From Chrysoporthe austroafricana (Eukaryota; Ascomycota; Sordariomycetes; Diaporthales; Cryphonectriaceae): DNA of 64,000 nt. The DNA lies in NCBI GenBank assembly GCA_001051155.2, contig JYIP02000011.1, positions 186,001-250,000 on the forward strand, written 5' to 3'. The notes below the pieces were generated by a model. It worked only from the letters and a program-made list of their open reading frames with translations, was not told the origin of the DNA and did not search any database. Both the position numbers and the translations under genes were made by a program. Of the stretch, positions 46,562-57,527 are shown piece after piece; positions within the stretch are counted from its first letter, which is position 1, and the number at the start of each line of letters is the position of its first letter.

Positions 46562-48232
46562 TTATGTACACTTCCAAGTCTGTGCATCATTAACGTCTCC
46601 GTACCCCTGATATGTAGCGCTCTGAGGCCATGGACACAATGGACGCTGCCTCAGCACACCGGAGCTGGGGTCGTTCGAATCGTGCCACGTCGTCGCGATG
46701 ATCTGGTCCGGAGCCACGCCCTCTTCTACCCATCTCATCAACGCCATAAGGGCATCGTGCTGGGCGTCCTCAAAACCAGGCGTCGAGAAGACATCAGTGC
46801 CCAGGACACCCGCTCCATTCGGCTGAGCAAAATACCAGGGGGCATCCACAGCCGTCCCGGTGACGTGCTGCATTCCAGGCACGAGAAACAGCCTGAACCA
46901 GCTGCTCAGCTTGTCGGATCCGCCGGTGGCCTCTGCGACCCTACTGTAGAAGACATTGGAGCTCCTCGTCGCGATCAGCCCGTCAGACAAGCCGTGGAAC
47001 ATGAAGCTGTGGCCAACCTCGTCAGCTCCCTGTCTGTCGCCTCTCAATCAACACAGAACTCACATCTTGCTGCCCTTCGCCATGACGGCTGCCATGGCCT
47101 GGTAGTGGTCTGCGGTGCACCCTCCGGGATCAGCGGCGTCGGCTTCCCAGACCAGACTGTCGGTGTACTCTGTCCAGTTCCAGGACGGTTGGTTCAGAAG
47201 GAAGTCCTGGATGTAATCATCTCCGAGAGAGTTCGGCGTCGCCCCTCCCAGCAGGACAGACCACTGTGCCTCGGAGCCAGGCTCCAAGCCGGGGAACGCA
47301 AACCTGCCATCTGCGTAGTAGTCTGCGTAGATGTTCCTGAGCGTGCGGATCTGCGGATGCGTCAAGCAGGCCGACGCGTTGGCCCCCGGTGAGCCGCAGA
47401 GCAGCGCAAGGGGGTCAAGACGACATCGGTCCGGGGAGCTGACGATGCCATCGACAACGCCATCCACGGCGTCACACTGCCTGATGACCTCGGCGCCGAC
47501 CGTGTCGAAAAGATCCGAGGGGATGCGGCCCGGGGAGCTGACGGGGAGGTTGAAGCTGCCCAGCTTGGTGGTCCAGGGCTGCAGGTGGCTGGTCCACCAG
47601 GCCGGGGCCCCGATCAGCAAGCCGTCAAAGGAGTCGGGGTCGTACTGGGCCTCCCGCAGACCCTGCCTCCCGCCCGTGGATGCTCCAGAGTAGTAAGACC
47701 AGGAGATGCCCTGGCCATAGTAGGCCTCAGTCAGATTCTTGCCCAGGACCGTCGAGCCGTGGATGGACCGGTAGCCAAAGTCGGCCCTCCTCTCCGGGGA
47801 GTCCAGGGCCCACGTCCCGTCGCCAGAGGTGGAGTTGTGCCCGGTGTCGGTGGACACAACGGCGAACCCGTAACGGATGCCAGCCCCCATGTCCAGCCAG
47901 TTGATGCCGCCAGCGAAGCCGCCGTTCCCGACCGTCAGGAACCGGCCGTTCCACTGCGTCGGCAGGAAGATGCCGAAGCGGAAGCTGGATGCTGGAGAGG
48001 TGGTCACGTTGGCGATGAGGGCACACGTTGCGGGCAGGTTGGTGGGATCGGTCGGATAGGCGATATCTGCTGAGCCCTGGCCATACGTGCCCCCGCTTGC
48101 GACAGCCACGGCGGACAGGACGGTGGCATACGAAGGCAGCACATCTCGAAAGGACTCGACAGAGCACGACGGGAGCGTCGAGGCCAAGCCTCGGCAGACG
48201 GCCGTGAACAAGGCGAGGGTTGCCTTCCTCAT
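46562..48232 (-). CDS. Secreted tannase/feruloyl esterase family protein with altered catalytic disulfide
   Basis: Two exons, 48232-47064 and 47006-46562, joined over a 57-nt intron (GTGAGT, CACAG), give 537 aa. Residues 1-20 look like a signal peptide. Family signs: GNGGFAGGINW, SWSYYSGASTGGRQG with the nucleophile Ser185, Asp398 in FHGLSDGLI, His437 in VPGMQH, a Cys-bounded DxVDGVVDG calcium loop (253-270), and the RPLCPWP/GDVND end. Known enzymes of this family (feruloyl esterase B, tannase) carry a CS-D-HC motif in which the Cys next to Ser and the Cys next to His form a disulfide. Here these positions are Ala184 and Val438. It probably acts outside the cell on plant cell-wall or tannin esters; substrate unknown. 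Confidence 0.88.
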
Positions 48233-49159
48233 GTCGGTAGGGCGGCAGCAGACGGTGAGAAAGGGGGGGAAGACCGCAGAGAGGCCGTGCTGCTGTGGTC
48301 AAGGGGAGGAGGGGAGGAAGGGGCTTCCAGGGCCTCACCGTCTCTGCCACCCTTCCACCCTGCCTTCTTATACATAGCCATACCAACTGCCCCGGTAGAT
48401 ACCCCACCGAGGGACACCAGCATCAGCGGCGCATGTTGATCACATACCAGAGCCCGAGGCTGCAGCTCCCTCCCCAGTCTTCGGTCTGTGGGGTTCGCAG
48501 GAGGGGGCGGAGGGGAGGGGGAGGGAAGCCCTCGCCCATGAGGGCAGCGAGGTACCGAGGGTCGGGACCTGCAGCGGTACCTACCACGCCTACCCAGTAG
48601 TTGGTGGGCGACTATCTTCCGTGCCAGTGTGCGTGCTTGTCGGCACTTCTCCCCATTCCAGCTACCTATCCATGTTTACGGACGCCATTATTAGCGATGC
48701 AATGCGGAGAATCCATGGGGCAGCGGGTTGGGGGTGGGAAGCACACCCCAGAGGGTTCTTTCTTTCCTCTTTTTCTTCCTTCTTTCCTCTTTTTCTTCCT
48801 TCTTTTCTCTTTTTCTTCCTTCTTTTCCTTCCTTTTTCTCTTTTTTTTTTTTTTTTTCTAATTAAAGAAAAAGGATCATTTTTTTTCTTCTTTTGTTCTC
48901 CCCCCCTCTTTCCCCCCCTCCTAGTGCCTCCCTCTTCCCTGAGTATTCTCGTCGGGCTGGGCTCCCTGATGACATAAGCACTCGAGGTCATGTGACAGCG
49001 CGGTCGCCTGGCGCCAGACGTTGTTTCCACCCCCATCCCCCATCGTCAGCTTACTGTCAGTTCACCCTCCGCGGTACCGCCACCGTCAGGTCTGGAAATG
49101 ATTCTCGCTATCAATCTGGGCCGTTGCTGTTGTATCTCGCACGCCCGCTGCCGCACGAT
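48233..49159. promoter_or_regulatory. Divergent intergenic region with pyrimidine-rich repeat
   Basis: About 930 bp between the esterase (minus) and polymerase kappa (plus). It includes roughly three and a half copies of a 20-bp unit close to TTCTTTCCTCTTTTTCTTCC at about 48757-48860, followed by a long T run. These lie about 300 bp before the polymerase start. Confidence 0.55.
48757..48860. repeat. Pyrimidine-rich tandem repeat (about 20-bp unit)
   Basis: Successive near-identical copies of a TTCTTT/CTC/TTTTTCTTCC unit run into a run of about 18 T. The strand is almost pure pyrimidine. Confidence 0.85.
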
Positions 49160-51170
49160 ATGACGATCGGGACGACCTCAGCCACGCCACCCGGGAGGAA
49201 CGAGTCTATACCTCTAGCACAAGATCAAGATGGTGACAGTAGTGGGGGGCCAACGGCTGCGAGACCGTCAAGCCCAGAACATGCTACGCTGAAATACTCC
49301 CTGCTCGGCCCGTCCCTGACCAAGGCAGGCCAGGACTCGGTCGATCAGTCTAAGGCAAGCACATGATAACCTCATGACTGGCCTCTCCGTCAGCACCAAA
49401 CTGACCACCAGGCCGTTCCAGGTCTCCGAGATCATCTACAATGCCTCCAAGGGGTCCAAGTACTTCACCCGCGAGGAGGAGAGGGACAAGACTCTGACTG
49501 TCAAGATCGACCGCATCCTCCACAAGAAACGCGACCTCGAGAGGCTCGACCTCTCCAGTCATCTGCGCAGGGCCGATACCCTCATCGCCGACCTCGAGCT
49601 GTCCCGCGACCTCACACAGCATATCGTCCATCTTGACTGCGATGCATTCTACGCCGCCGTCGAGCAGCTCGACCGGCCCGAGCTCAACGACCTCCCCTTT
49701 GCCGTCGGCGGCGGCGTCTTGACAACATGCAACTACGTCGCGAGGAAGTTCGGCTGTCGTTCTGGCATGGCTGGCTTTGTCGCGAAGAAGCTGTGCCCGG
49801 ACCTCATACTCCTCCCTCTCAACTTCGACAAGTACACCGCAAAGGCAACCGAGGTGCGCCAGGTCATAGCAGAGTACGATCCCCGTTTTGAGAGCGCCAG
49901 CATCGACGAGGCCTACCTGAACATCACCGACTACTGCCGAGAACACGACATGTCGCCCGGGGAGGCCGTGGCCCAGATGAGGAGGCAGGTCCATGAAAGA
50001 ACAAGCATCACGGTATCGGCCGGGATTGCTGCCAACGCTAAGCTGGCCAAGATCTGCTCAAACATGAACAAGCCCAACGGACAGTTCCTGCTGCCCAACG
50101 ATCGGACCTCTATCATGAATTTCATGCGAGATCTGCCATGTCGTAAAGTGAATGGGATCGGCCGGGTGTGGGAAAGAGAGCTGGCTGCAATTGGTATCAA
50201 GACCTGCGGGGACATCTACGCCCAAAGACAGTTTTTGAGCCCGCTCTTTGGTGGAAAGGCTTACGAATTCCTCCTACAATGCCATCTGGGTCTTGGTCGT
50301 ACAAACGTTCAGCCGGCCGAGGAATACGAGAGGAAGAGCGTCGGCACCGAAAGTACCTTTGGTGATTTGGCCGACCCCAAGAAGCTGCGGGAGAAGCTGC
50401 GTTGGACTGCCGAGGAGCTAGAGAAAGACATGCGCCGGGCAGGATGCAAGGGTAGAACCTTGGTGCTCAAGGTCAAGCTCCACACGTTCGAGGTCTATAC
50501 CAGGCAGACCATGACACCCAAGGCCATCTCCCTCGCGGACGACCTATACAATTATGCCGTGCCTATCCTGGCCAAGTTGGAGCAGGAGATCCCCGGCATG
50601 AAGATTCGACTCATGGGCCTGCGCTGCACCCATCTTGTCAGCACTAAGAAACCGGACACGCTTGTCTTCTTCGGTCTCAAGTCGAAGAGTGGAACGGCGC
50701 CCAGTGAGCCTGGGAAGGTGCTGCGGAGAACTGCAGAGGTCGTTGACGAAGACGAATGGGAGAAATGGCCAGAGGAACTGCTCGATGGCTGCGAATTCGA
50801 GCCAGAGCCGGACGGAGAAAATGTTCCACCTGGGCAGGAAGAAACTTGTTACCGAAGGCACGGGAAAGAAATCGTGCCAAACCCTACGCTCCAAAAAAAA
50901 CCGTCACCGACATTGGAGGAATGGTGGGATTGTCCCATCTGCAGTCGCCCTCAGGCTGCGGACGAGAGGCTGTTCAATGATCACATCGATGCTTGTCTGT
51001 CCAGGCGAGCCATTCGGGATGCTGTTCAAAAAGATGCAATGCATACTCAACCGCATCTGAGCCGAAGGAACACACCAGAGCTAAGGTGCTCCAAACCATC
51101 ATCCGAGAAGAAACGAGGGCGGCCACCCACGGGCACGGATCCGAAACAGAAGAAGATCTGCTTCAGTTGA
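49160..51170 (+). CDS. DNA polymerase kappa (Y-family, DinB type)
   Basis: Two exons, 49160-49354 and 49422-51170, give 647 aa and join SVDQSK to VSEIIYNASKGSKYF. The splice needs a GC donor (AAG|GCAAGC) with CTGAC branch and CCAG acceptor. Catalytic carboxylates are Asp137 and Asp139 (HLDCDAFYAAVE) and Asp227-Glu228 (SASIDEAYL). The kappa-specific N-clasp (residues about 45-100), the LPCRKVNGIGRVWERELAAIG helix-hairpin-helix and the little finger follow. Near the C-terminus Cys569, Cys572, His586 and Cys590 (WDCPICS...FNDHIDAC) form a Rad18-type UBZ ubiquitin-binding zinc finger. It performs translesion synthesis in the nucleus. The Lys-rich end could be nuclear-targeting; no clear PIP box is seen. 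Confidence 0.93.
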
Positions 51171-51496
51171 AGGTCGATTCAAGGCTGACTGCGAAAAGAA
51201 AGACAGGACAAATCCTGATTCAAAATACACAAGCATAACCAGAGACCCCCTCCCCAAGGGTTAAAAAGAAAAACAACACTCGTGTTCAATACAGGTTGCT
51301 CCTTCGAGATGCAAAGCGCGCCGCCCTCTTGCCACTGATACCATATCTTCACCATTAGGGACAGAGCAACTTGGGTAGGTCTCTCCTATTATTCTCTTCT
51401 CTATGTCATTGTTTCTTCCAACGCTCGGGCCGAAGCCATCCGTGCTGTCACTCATCCGCACGGAAACTGTGCATATATCCAAGTTTCCGAGGTTCT
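51171..51496. other. Convergent intergenic region
   Basis: About 330 bp between polymerase kappa (plus) and the PLAC8 gene (minus). No coding evidence; 3' UTRs expected. Confidence 0.45.
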
Positions 51497-52375
51497 TCAA
51501 TACTTGCCCGCTGCTGGCGGCTGCATTGGCATTTGAGCCCCGGGCTGGTCCGTCACCTAAACGCCGTATCCAGTCAGTCTTGTGCTAATGCTTTCCTAGT
51601 GCATCGAGAGCTTCGCAAAGGCTGATAAAGGAATTATTAGCCCCAAATGCACTTACCACATTAGCCATCGGTCTTTTGTGTTGATGCCTCGCCGCGCTTT
51701 CTCTCTCCTGCTGAACGAGGGCGCAGAAGGAGCAGCAACACTTCATAGTATACAGTCAGTCACTCTGCCACCAAGAAGAAATCTTTGTTCCTCCCGTGAA
51801 AGAGGGAGAATGAAGACTTTCGGCTATGGCAAAGCTACTCACCGATGTCATGCAATCAGTGCAACCACCTCCTTTGATTCCGTACCGCTCACGAACATCT
51901 CCGCGCCGACATGTATTATAACTGGGACGGTGAGCATACGCAGGAATATGGCAACCGGTGAAGAGGGTATAAGAAGTTGGGCCCGGGCCGGGGGGGGGAC
52001 GACACTTACGCCCAGCCAAAGATATGCCAACCCAAACCAGCACCCAACGAGTGCAGCACACATACCACCGCGCAATCCGCGTTGCATGGATTTCTCTCTA
52101 GTTTATCAGGATCCATGTCGGGATGCTGCACCCGGTACATTGTTCTCCCCATGATAAAGCATGGACAGAAGGTTCCCATCATGCTATCGGGTCGTTAGAG
52201 AAACAAATTACTTGGTCGAGGATTTAGACAGTAGGGACTCGCGGGATCTCGCCCCCTAAACAACCCAGACGGGGAATATCATGATGTGGAATACTTACCA
52301 CAGGCCACAACCACTGCCATTTTCATAATCACCACAGCAGCCACACAGGCTCTTTGACCACGAGTCCGAAGACAT
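51497..52375 (-). CDS. PLAC8 (DUF614) family cysteine-rich membrane protein
   Basis: Five exons, 52375-52299, 52183-52010, 51921-51843, 51740-51657 and 51556-51497, give 157 aa. No single open frame is longer than about 60 codons of it, so it is easily missed. Joined reading: MSSDSWSKSLCGCCGDYENG, then GTFCPCFIMGRTMYRVQHPD, then a Cys-containing hydrophobic stretch, CRRGDVRERYGIKGGGCTDC, CCCSFCALVQQERE, and a Pro/Gln-rich end. The CPCF-GR, RYGIKG and C-C-ALVQQ-RE motifs define PLAC8. Plant and fungal members are plasma-membrane proteins tied to cell size, cadmium resistance or calcium influx; the role here is unknown. Splice sites are all GT-AG; acceptor 4 (ATGAAG) is the weakest. Confidence 0.85.
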
Positions 52376-53374
52376 TTTGCTTTGTGAATCACCAGTGACC
52401 GGCACTTGGTGGAGTAGGCGTTATGCAACGAGAAGCACGTAGTGGAGGTGATGGTTGAGAATGTGACGAAGCCAAGCTTCTTACGTGCTTACATGGTCAC
52501 CGGCGGGAACGCAGCAATATTTAAATAAGCTCCCGTGTCGTGCACGGTGGAGCGTCGGATTTTGTGGTCGGGTCTGAGGGTCTCAACATTGTCAGGAGCA
52601 GCCTGGCGCTTGAACGGCGCTCGGCGCTTAATTGGGAGACCATCTCAGCTGCGGCAGTTGGGGAGGATGTCAGCTTACGCTTCCGACGTGTCACATCGCC
52701 AGGAGCCTGGCAGCCTTGCTGATTTAGGCCGCGAAGGAGTGGCAGGCTTGTGAATCCGAAGCGGGTCAGTTTCGAACATGGCGCAACCTGACCGACCTTT
52801 GGCCTGCGCTGCTGCCTTGGACGGTCAGCCCCCAGATCGAGATACTACCAACACTACACTACGGCCGTCTCACCGCCTGAACAACACTTTAGAAGTGAGC
52901 AGGCCCTCTTCGTGTTTAGATTTCAACCGGGTTAGGGGAGGGGAGGGGAGGGGCCGATGAAAGTTGGGGGCGCAGGCTGTGGGCTTATAGCAGCGCAAGG
53001 AGCTGAGCCGCAGTACGTCTAATATGCAAGGTACTAATTTGCAGATATAATCCGTATTGCACCTAGCTGTTGTGCATCCAACAAGGCCAGTCAACGATCC
53101 TGAGGAGACCCATTCCACACTGGGTTAACGTAGAGGCATTCTGAGGTGTTTGCCCACTGGCAGCGCCGTCCGATTCTGGGACAATAATACCAGGGGGCGG
53201 CGCGTTGTGCAAACAAGATATGCGAACCCGAGGCCGGTGTCGACCACGGCCAGTCGAGAGGGGCCCTCCCGAAACCAGACAGTCCTCGCGCGAGCAGATA
53301 GGGTCACGTCATTGCTATTGACGTCCCCGACAGCTCTGTATCCCCTGCAGACCTCACGTTGGCGATCGAAGCCC
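52376..53374. other. Intergenic, no supported gene
   Basis: About 1 kb upstream of the PLAC8 gene and 3' of the NmrA-like gene. Short frames near 52540-52753 do not look conserved. A GGGGA repeat lies near 52934-52954. Confidence 0.4.
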
Positions 53375-54500
53375 TCACCGATCCATGGCAGCCAGACCGA
53401 GGTGTGGCAGCAGTCTGCCGCGGACAAAGTCCTCGATGCCGTGGAGCTGCACCCCGAGCGCCAGCACATTCTCGTCCGGGATCTCCTTCGTGCCGTACAT
53501 ACCACACTCATTGTAGAGTTCGAACATGATGTCTCGGTCCGGCCAGCCCGTCGCCTCCAGCCGGTTGTACACGGCCTTCTTGCCGCTGACCCTCGACACA
53601 CACGATAGGATGTCGTTGGGGGATATTCGCCCGTCGGTGCAATACAGGTACTTGTGGCTCAGCTGGTCCTTCCTGGTGTCCCAGTGGTCAAAGACGGCCT
53701 TCACGATGCCGGACAGGTCCTTCTCCACGAAGAGCATGGCCAGCTTTGTGTCCGGCCCGATGATGGGCTGGTTGAATTCAACCGTGTCCGTCGAGGCATT
53801 GTATCTTATGTGAGAACGGAGAATCAGGTTCTCGTAGAAATTGCCCGTGTAGAGAAAGCAGGCCGGGAAGCCCTTCTCTCTGATGTAGGCGTCTACGCGA
53901 TGCTTTCCTGTCACGTTTGCACGGGGTCAGCGGCCACTGGAACGGGACCTTTGACGCGGCGGTGCGTTCACACAGGCGGAAGACCATACCTTCGTAGATC
54001 CGCGAGACAAACCGGCCCCCGGAGATCTGACGAGACGACGGCAGTGTCGACCATACAAAACACTGGACCCCTGCGGCGATTGCGGCATCCACAAGGTTCC
54101 TGCCCTGCTGCTCCTCGCTTCCGGGATCGTCTGCTATCTTGGCTGGGTGGGATGTTAGCGGCGGTGGCAGCTCCCATGGCCTCTTCTGCAGTCGGGCTCA
54201 CCATCGTAGAAGTTTGTCACGCCGAAGACGCCCCAGGAGCCTGCCAATGCCGCCCGGAGGCTGGCGGGGGCCGTCAAGTCCGCCTGGACCACCTCTGCGC
54301 CTCTGGCTCCGAGAGCCTTTGCCGCATCCGAGTCGGGGCTCCGGGTCACGACCCGGACGTGGTACGCTTCTGGGTGCTGGAGCAGAAGCCTTGCTACGGA
54401 GCCACCTGCCTCGGACTTAGCCTCGAAACACAAGTGTCTTTGGAACGCCTCGCCCACCCTGGTTGCCCGTGGCACCAAATACTGCGACCAGTCTCGCCAT
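53375..54500 (-). CDS. NmrA-like family NAD(P)-binding protein
   Basis: Four exons, 54500-54458, 54405-54202, 54142-53990 and 53907-53375, give 310 aa. The start MARLVAVFGATGNQGGSVAR spans intron 1 and contains the atypical Rossmann motif GATGNQGG. Further marks are VRVVTRSPDS, ADLTAPASLRAALAGSWGVF, the CFVWSTLPS segment, and YTGNFYENL. NmrA-like proteins bind dinucleotides but usually lack the Tyr-Lys dehydrogenase pair and act as redox-sensing regulators or as reductases (HSCARG, isoflavone-reductase relatives). Introns are 52, 59 and 82 nt with CTAAC/CTAAG-type branches. Nitrogen-repression control is known only for the founding member and is not implied here. Confidence 0.88.
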
Positions 54501-55146
54501 GTTGAATCACAGTGCAGTAACTGGGCCCAAGACGTCTGTCTGTGTTGAGACCCGAGCTTGGATGAACATCAATTCAGCCCACCAGGGACGGCTGAAGAGG
54601 CTGATTACATTTGCGCAGGTCGCCGCGGTCTGCGGCCTGCCACCCCCACGCTCTCCACCTCTCTCTCCACCCTACTCCTTATACTACGGGTTCGGCAGTA
54701 CTGCGCGCCGACGGGGGGGGGGGTTGGTGTGTGTGGAGGGGTGGGACCGGTCGAGCTGCCGGTAGTTCTTATAGCACAACAAGAAGAGGCGCCTTGCAGC
54801 ATCTGAGCTCCCCCCCCCCTTTTTTTTTTCTTTTTTCTTTTTTTGAAAAAAGCCAAGGCGTGCCGGTATGTTCCGCAAGACATGTTGCGGCGATACTGCT
54901 CCAGACGGACTCGGCGACGGATCGTTTAGCGCCAGCCTGTGTACGGTAAACGCCCTCAAGAGACCTGTAGGCAGCGTCGCGAGGCGGCCCCCCCCTCCCC
55001 AGACGCGTGCTCGTGCTCGGGCGCCCAGAGGGACCGCCTGCACACCCTGGCGGTGTTGGAACGAGCCATCCGGCCGACCGATAGCCGGGAGCCACCGCCC
55101 TGGTGGGCCGACGCCGAGCCCGCCGGAGACGATCGGGTCGCCGTGG
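54501..55146. other. Intergenic with homopolymer runs, no supported gene
   Basis: About 650 bp upstream of the NmrA-like gene and 3' of the NatD gene. It has a G9-12 run near 54713, C/T runs near 54811-54844, and several overlapping GC-driven frames without signatures. Confidence 0.4.
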
Positions 55147-56089
55147 TCAGGGGGTGCCCGGGTCCCGGGGGGTCGTGGAGTGGCCCCGGGTCTCTCGTTC
55201 CTCGTCCGCCGCAGTGCCGCCCTCGCCGGCCGCGCGTGATCCCACCTCGGCCATCTTGGCCCTCTTGGCCGGGCGAGCCGCCGGGCCTTCGCCACCGGCA
55301 GCACGGGCGGGGCCACTACGCTCGGGGGGGCCCGGCGGGCGGTCCACCCGCTTGCTCAGGATGGCGTAGTCCGGCGCCCTGACGGCGCCGCTCCGCAGCT
55401 TCCTGGGCCGCGGGGAGATGTCGTCCGTCCGGAAGCCACACCGCCGGTAGAAGCGCAGGGCGCGGGCGTTGCGGGTGAAGACGGTCAGCATGACCTTGCG
55501 CACGCCGTCGGCGTTCCTGGCGACGGTCTCCAGGAAGCCCATCAGCAGGGCGGCCAGGCCGGTGCCGCGGAGGTGGGGCTTGAGGTGGATCTCGTAGCAG
55601 TAGATGACGGGCTCGCCGCCCTCGACGGTGGGCATGAGGGACGTGAAGGCGCAGAGGCGGCCGGCAGGGTCCTTGACGAGGATGTAGCGCAGGTCGGGCT
55701 CGCGCATCTCGGTCCGCTTGGCGCGGGGGCTCCACCCGCGGGACGAGGCCTCGTAGTCCCGCCTGCTGGTCTCCTCGACGAGGGAGAAGCACGCCTCGAG
55801 GTCCGCGTCGGCGGTGTGGGCGGGCCGCGAGAGGCCGAGGCCGTAGACGGCGCCGGTGCCAGGGTGCCTCCACGACGTGGCCCAGGCGCTCGGGCGCCCG
55901 TCGAGGTCCCTAGCGCCACGGGTCAGATGCTGCCGGGAGGGGGGGGGCGGGGGAGTGTTGTGCGTGATTCGTTTCGCTTCTCCTCTCGTACCTTTCCAGG
56001 TAGGCCCGGACGAAGTCCTGGTCGGGCGTGTCGGCGGCCTTCTTCACGGCGTCCTGGACGCCCTCGAGGCGGGCCCTTCTCTTCGGCAT
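55147..56089 (-). CDS. NAT4: N-alpha-acetyltransferase 40 (NatD), histone H4/H2A N-terminal
   Basis: Two exons, 56089-55992 and 55909-55147, joined over 82 nt (GTACGA donor, GACCC...GCTAG acceptor), give 286 aa. The join gives RAYLERDLDGRPSAW. Family marks: CFSLVEETSRRDYEASSRGW, SPRAKRTEMREPDLRY, the CYEIHLKPHLRGTGLAALLM acetyl-CoA loop (R-G-T-G), LTVFTRNARALRFYRRCGF, and the DYAILSKR end. NatD acetylates the N-terminal Ser of histones H4 and H2A after Met removal. The last 65 residues, rich in Ala, Gly, Arg and Pro, extend beyond the usual end and may be disordered. Very high GC at third positions. Confidence 0.9.
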
Positions 56090-56689
56090 GGGGGGGCGGA
56101 GGTGCAGGCTCGGGCGGAGTTTGGGGGAGAGCAACGGCGGCAGGGCGCGGGCGAGGGCGTGGAAGAGGGCGCTCACGATGTGCTCACGGATGCTCGCGGT
56201 TGCTTCACGGCGGGTTTGGGGGCGACGACGCGCTGCGCGTGGAACCTGGCGTGCCCCAGCGGTGCCCCAGCGTCTCAGCGTGCCAGCATTGCCTGGGGGG
56301 GGGCCTGCCTGGGGGCCTGCCCGGGGGGTTATGCTGCCTGAGGCTCCAGGGCCTCCCACAGGGTGTGGAGGGGGGTGGCGGCGGGGCGCGGCGGGGCCCC
56401 GTCCTGGTGACGTTACTGATTGAGTACAGGGCTCTCTTGCACCCGCCCACCCAGTAAAATCTAGGCCGTCCTGGCGTGTGCCCTCGTCTCGTCTCGTCAA
56501 GTCAAGCCAACACGAGGCCGCCGCAACGTCTGGGCCGCCGCCACACGACCCTCCCCTCCCTTTAGTCCTTTTGGGATCCACGACGCGTCGGAGACGCGGA
56601 GCACAGCGAAGAGCCCGCGCACCTCACCCCGCGAGCCGCAGCGCGAGCGCGGCAGCATGTGACTCGGGACCGTCCCCTGGGCCGCACCG
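56090..56689. promoter_or_regulatory. Divergent promoter region NatD/LYRM2
   Basis: About 600 bp separates the divergent ATGs, so both promoters lie here. GC-rich with several poly-G/poly-C runs; no specific site identified. Confidence 0.45.
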
Positions 56690-57201
56690 ATGAGGGCGAG
56701 CGTGCGCTGGCTGCGGCGACACCTGCGAGGCCTTGCCACGGGCGCGGGGCGGGGGCCTCCTCGCCGTCGTCCCCGCCTCGGGCCGACGCTGAGCCTGGAC
56801 CGTGTATGCGAAGAAGAGACGCCAGGCCCCCCTCTCCTCTCCTCTCCTCCCCTCCCCTCGCCTCGCCTCCCCCCTCTCCACGCCCGTCCGGCCGCGGCTG
56901 ACCGTCCGCCCCCTCTTCCAGTTCCTCCAGCGAGCTCGCGTGCTGTCCTTCTACCGGACCATCCTGCGCGGAACCCGCAGGCTCAGCGACCCAGCCCTGC
57001 GGGCCGAGACGAGGCTCTTCGCGCGCCACGAGTTCGAGAGACACCGCAGCGTGCAGGACCTGGTGAGTCTGCGACCCCCCGGCAGCCTGCGCGCCCAGCC
57101 TGCTTCTGACGCGACCCTCGCTCTAGCAGCACATCCGGTACCTCCTGTCGACGGGCAGGGCGCAGTGGGACAGCATGGAGCGGTATATTGGTGGCGCCTG
57201 A
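56690..57201 (+). CDS. LYR motif protein, LYRM2-like, mitochondrial
   Basis: Three exons, 56690-56803, 56922-57062 and 57127-57201, give 109 aa. The N-terminal 35 residues are Arg-rich and without acids until near the end (MRASVRWLRRHLRGLATGAG), a typical mitochondrial presequence. The LYR-type core is VLSFYRTILRGTRR, followed by TRLFARHEFERHRSVQDL and IRYLLSTGRAQWDSMERY, which match LYRM2. LYR proteins bind mitochondrial acyl-carrier protein and assist complex I or Fe-S assembly. The last acceptor is TAGCAG, a tandem site: use of the second AG would drop one Gln. A 14-bp duplication spans the stop codon. Confidence 0.87.
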
Positions 57202-57527
57202 CGGGTGGCGCCTGACGGGCTCCCTCCCCGGCCACTACAGAGTCTATGTGTAGATAGAGTCGGGTCTCATATATCAAAACACGGTCATCCTCCCGCGTGC
57301 GTCCTCCGAGATAGGCCCCCCCCTACCGTGTGGTGAACCATCATCTCGCACGCCCCCCCGCGCCGGAAGCTGGCACGGCGCCGTTCCCTCCTCCCGTCGA
57401 GGCCGCAGCCGTAGCCCGAAGGCGGCACCGCTCCTCCTCGTATAGTCCTCCAGCGTCTCCCTCTCTTCTCCCACTCCTCGTCCCCGTTTTCCTCCCTGCC
57501 CCCGCCCCGGGCCCGCGGCTACGGGCC
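57202..57527. other. Convergent intergenic region LYRM2/bL36m
   Basis: About 330 bp between converging genes, very GC-rich, with no coding evidence. Confidence 0.45.

Noticed and set aside
31639..48232. Possible secondary-metabolite gene cluster (MFS, ABC, esterase)
   Set aside because: No polyketide synthase, peptide synthetase, terpene cyclase or cluster regulator; the genes between are housekeeping or unknown.
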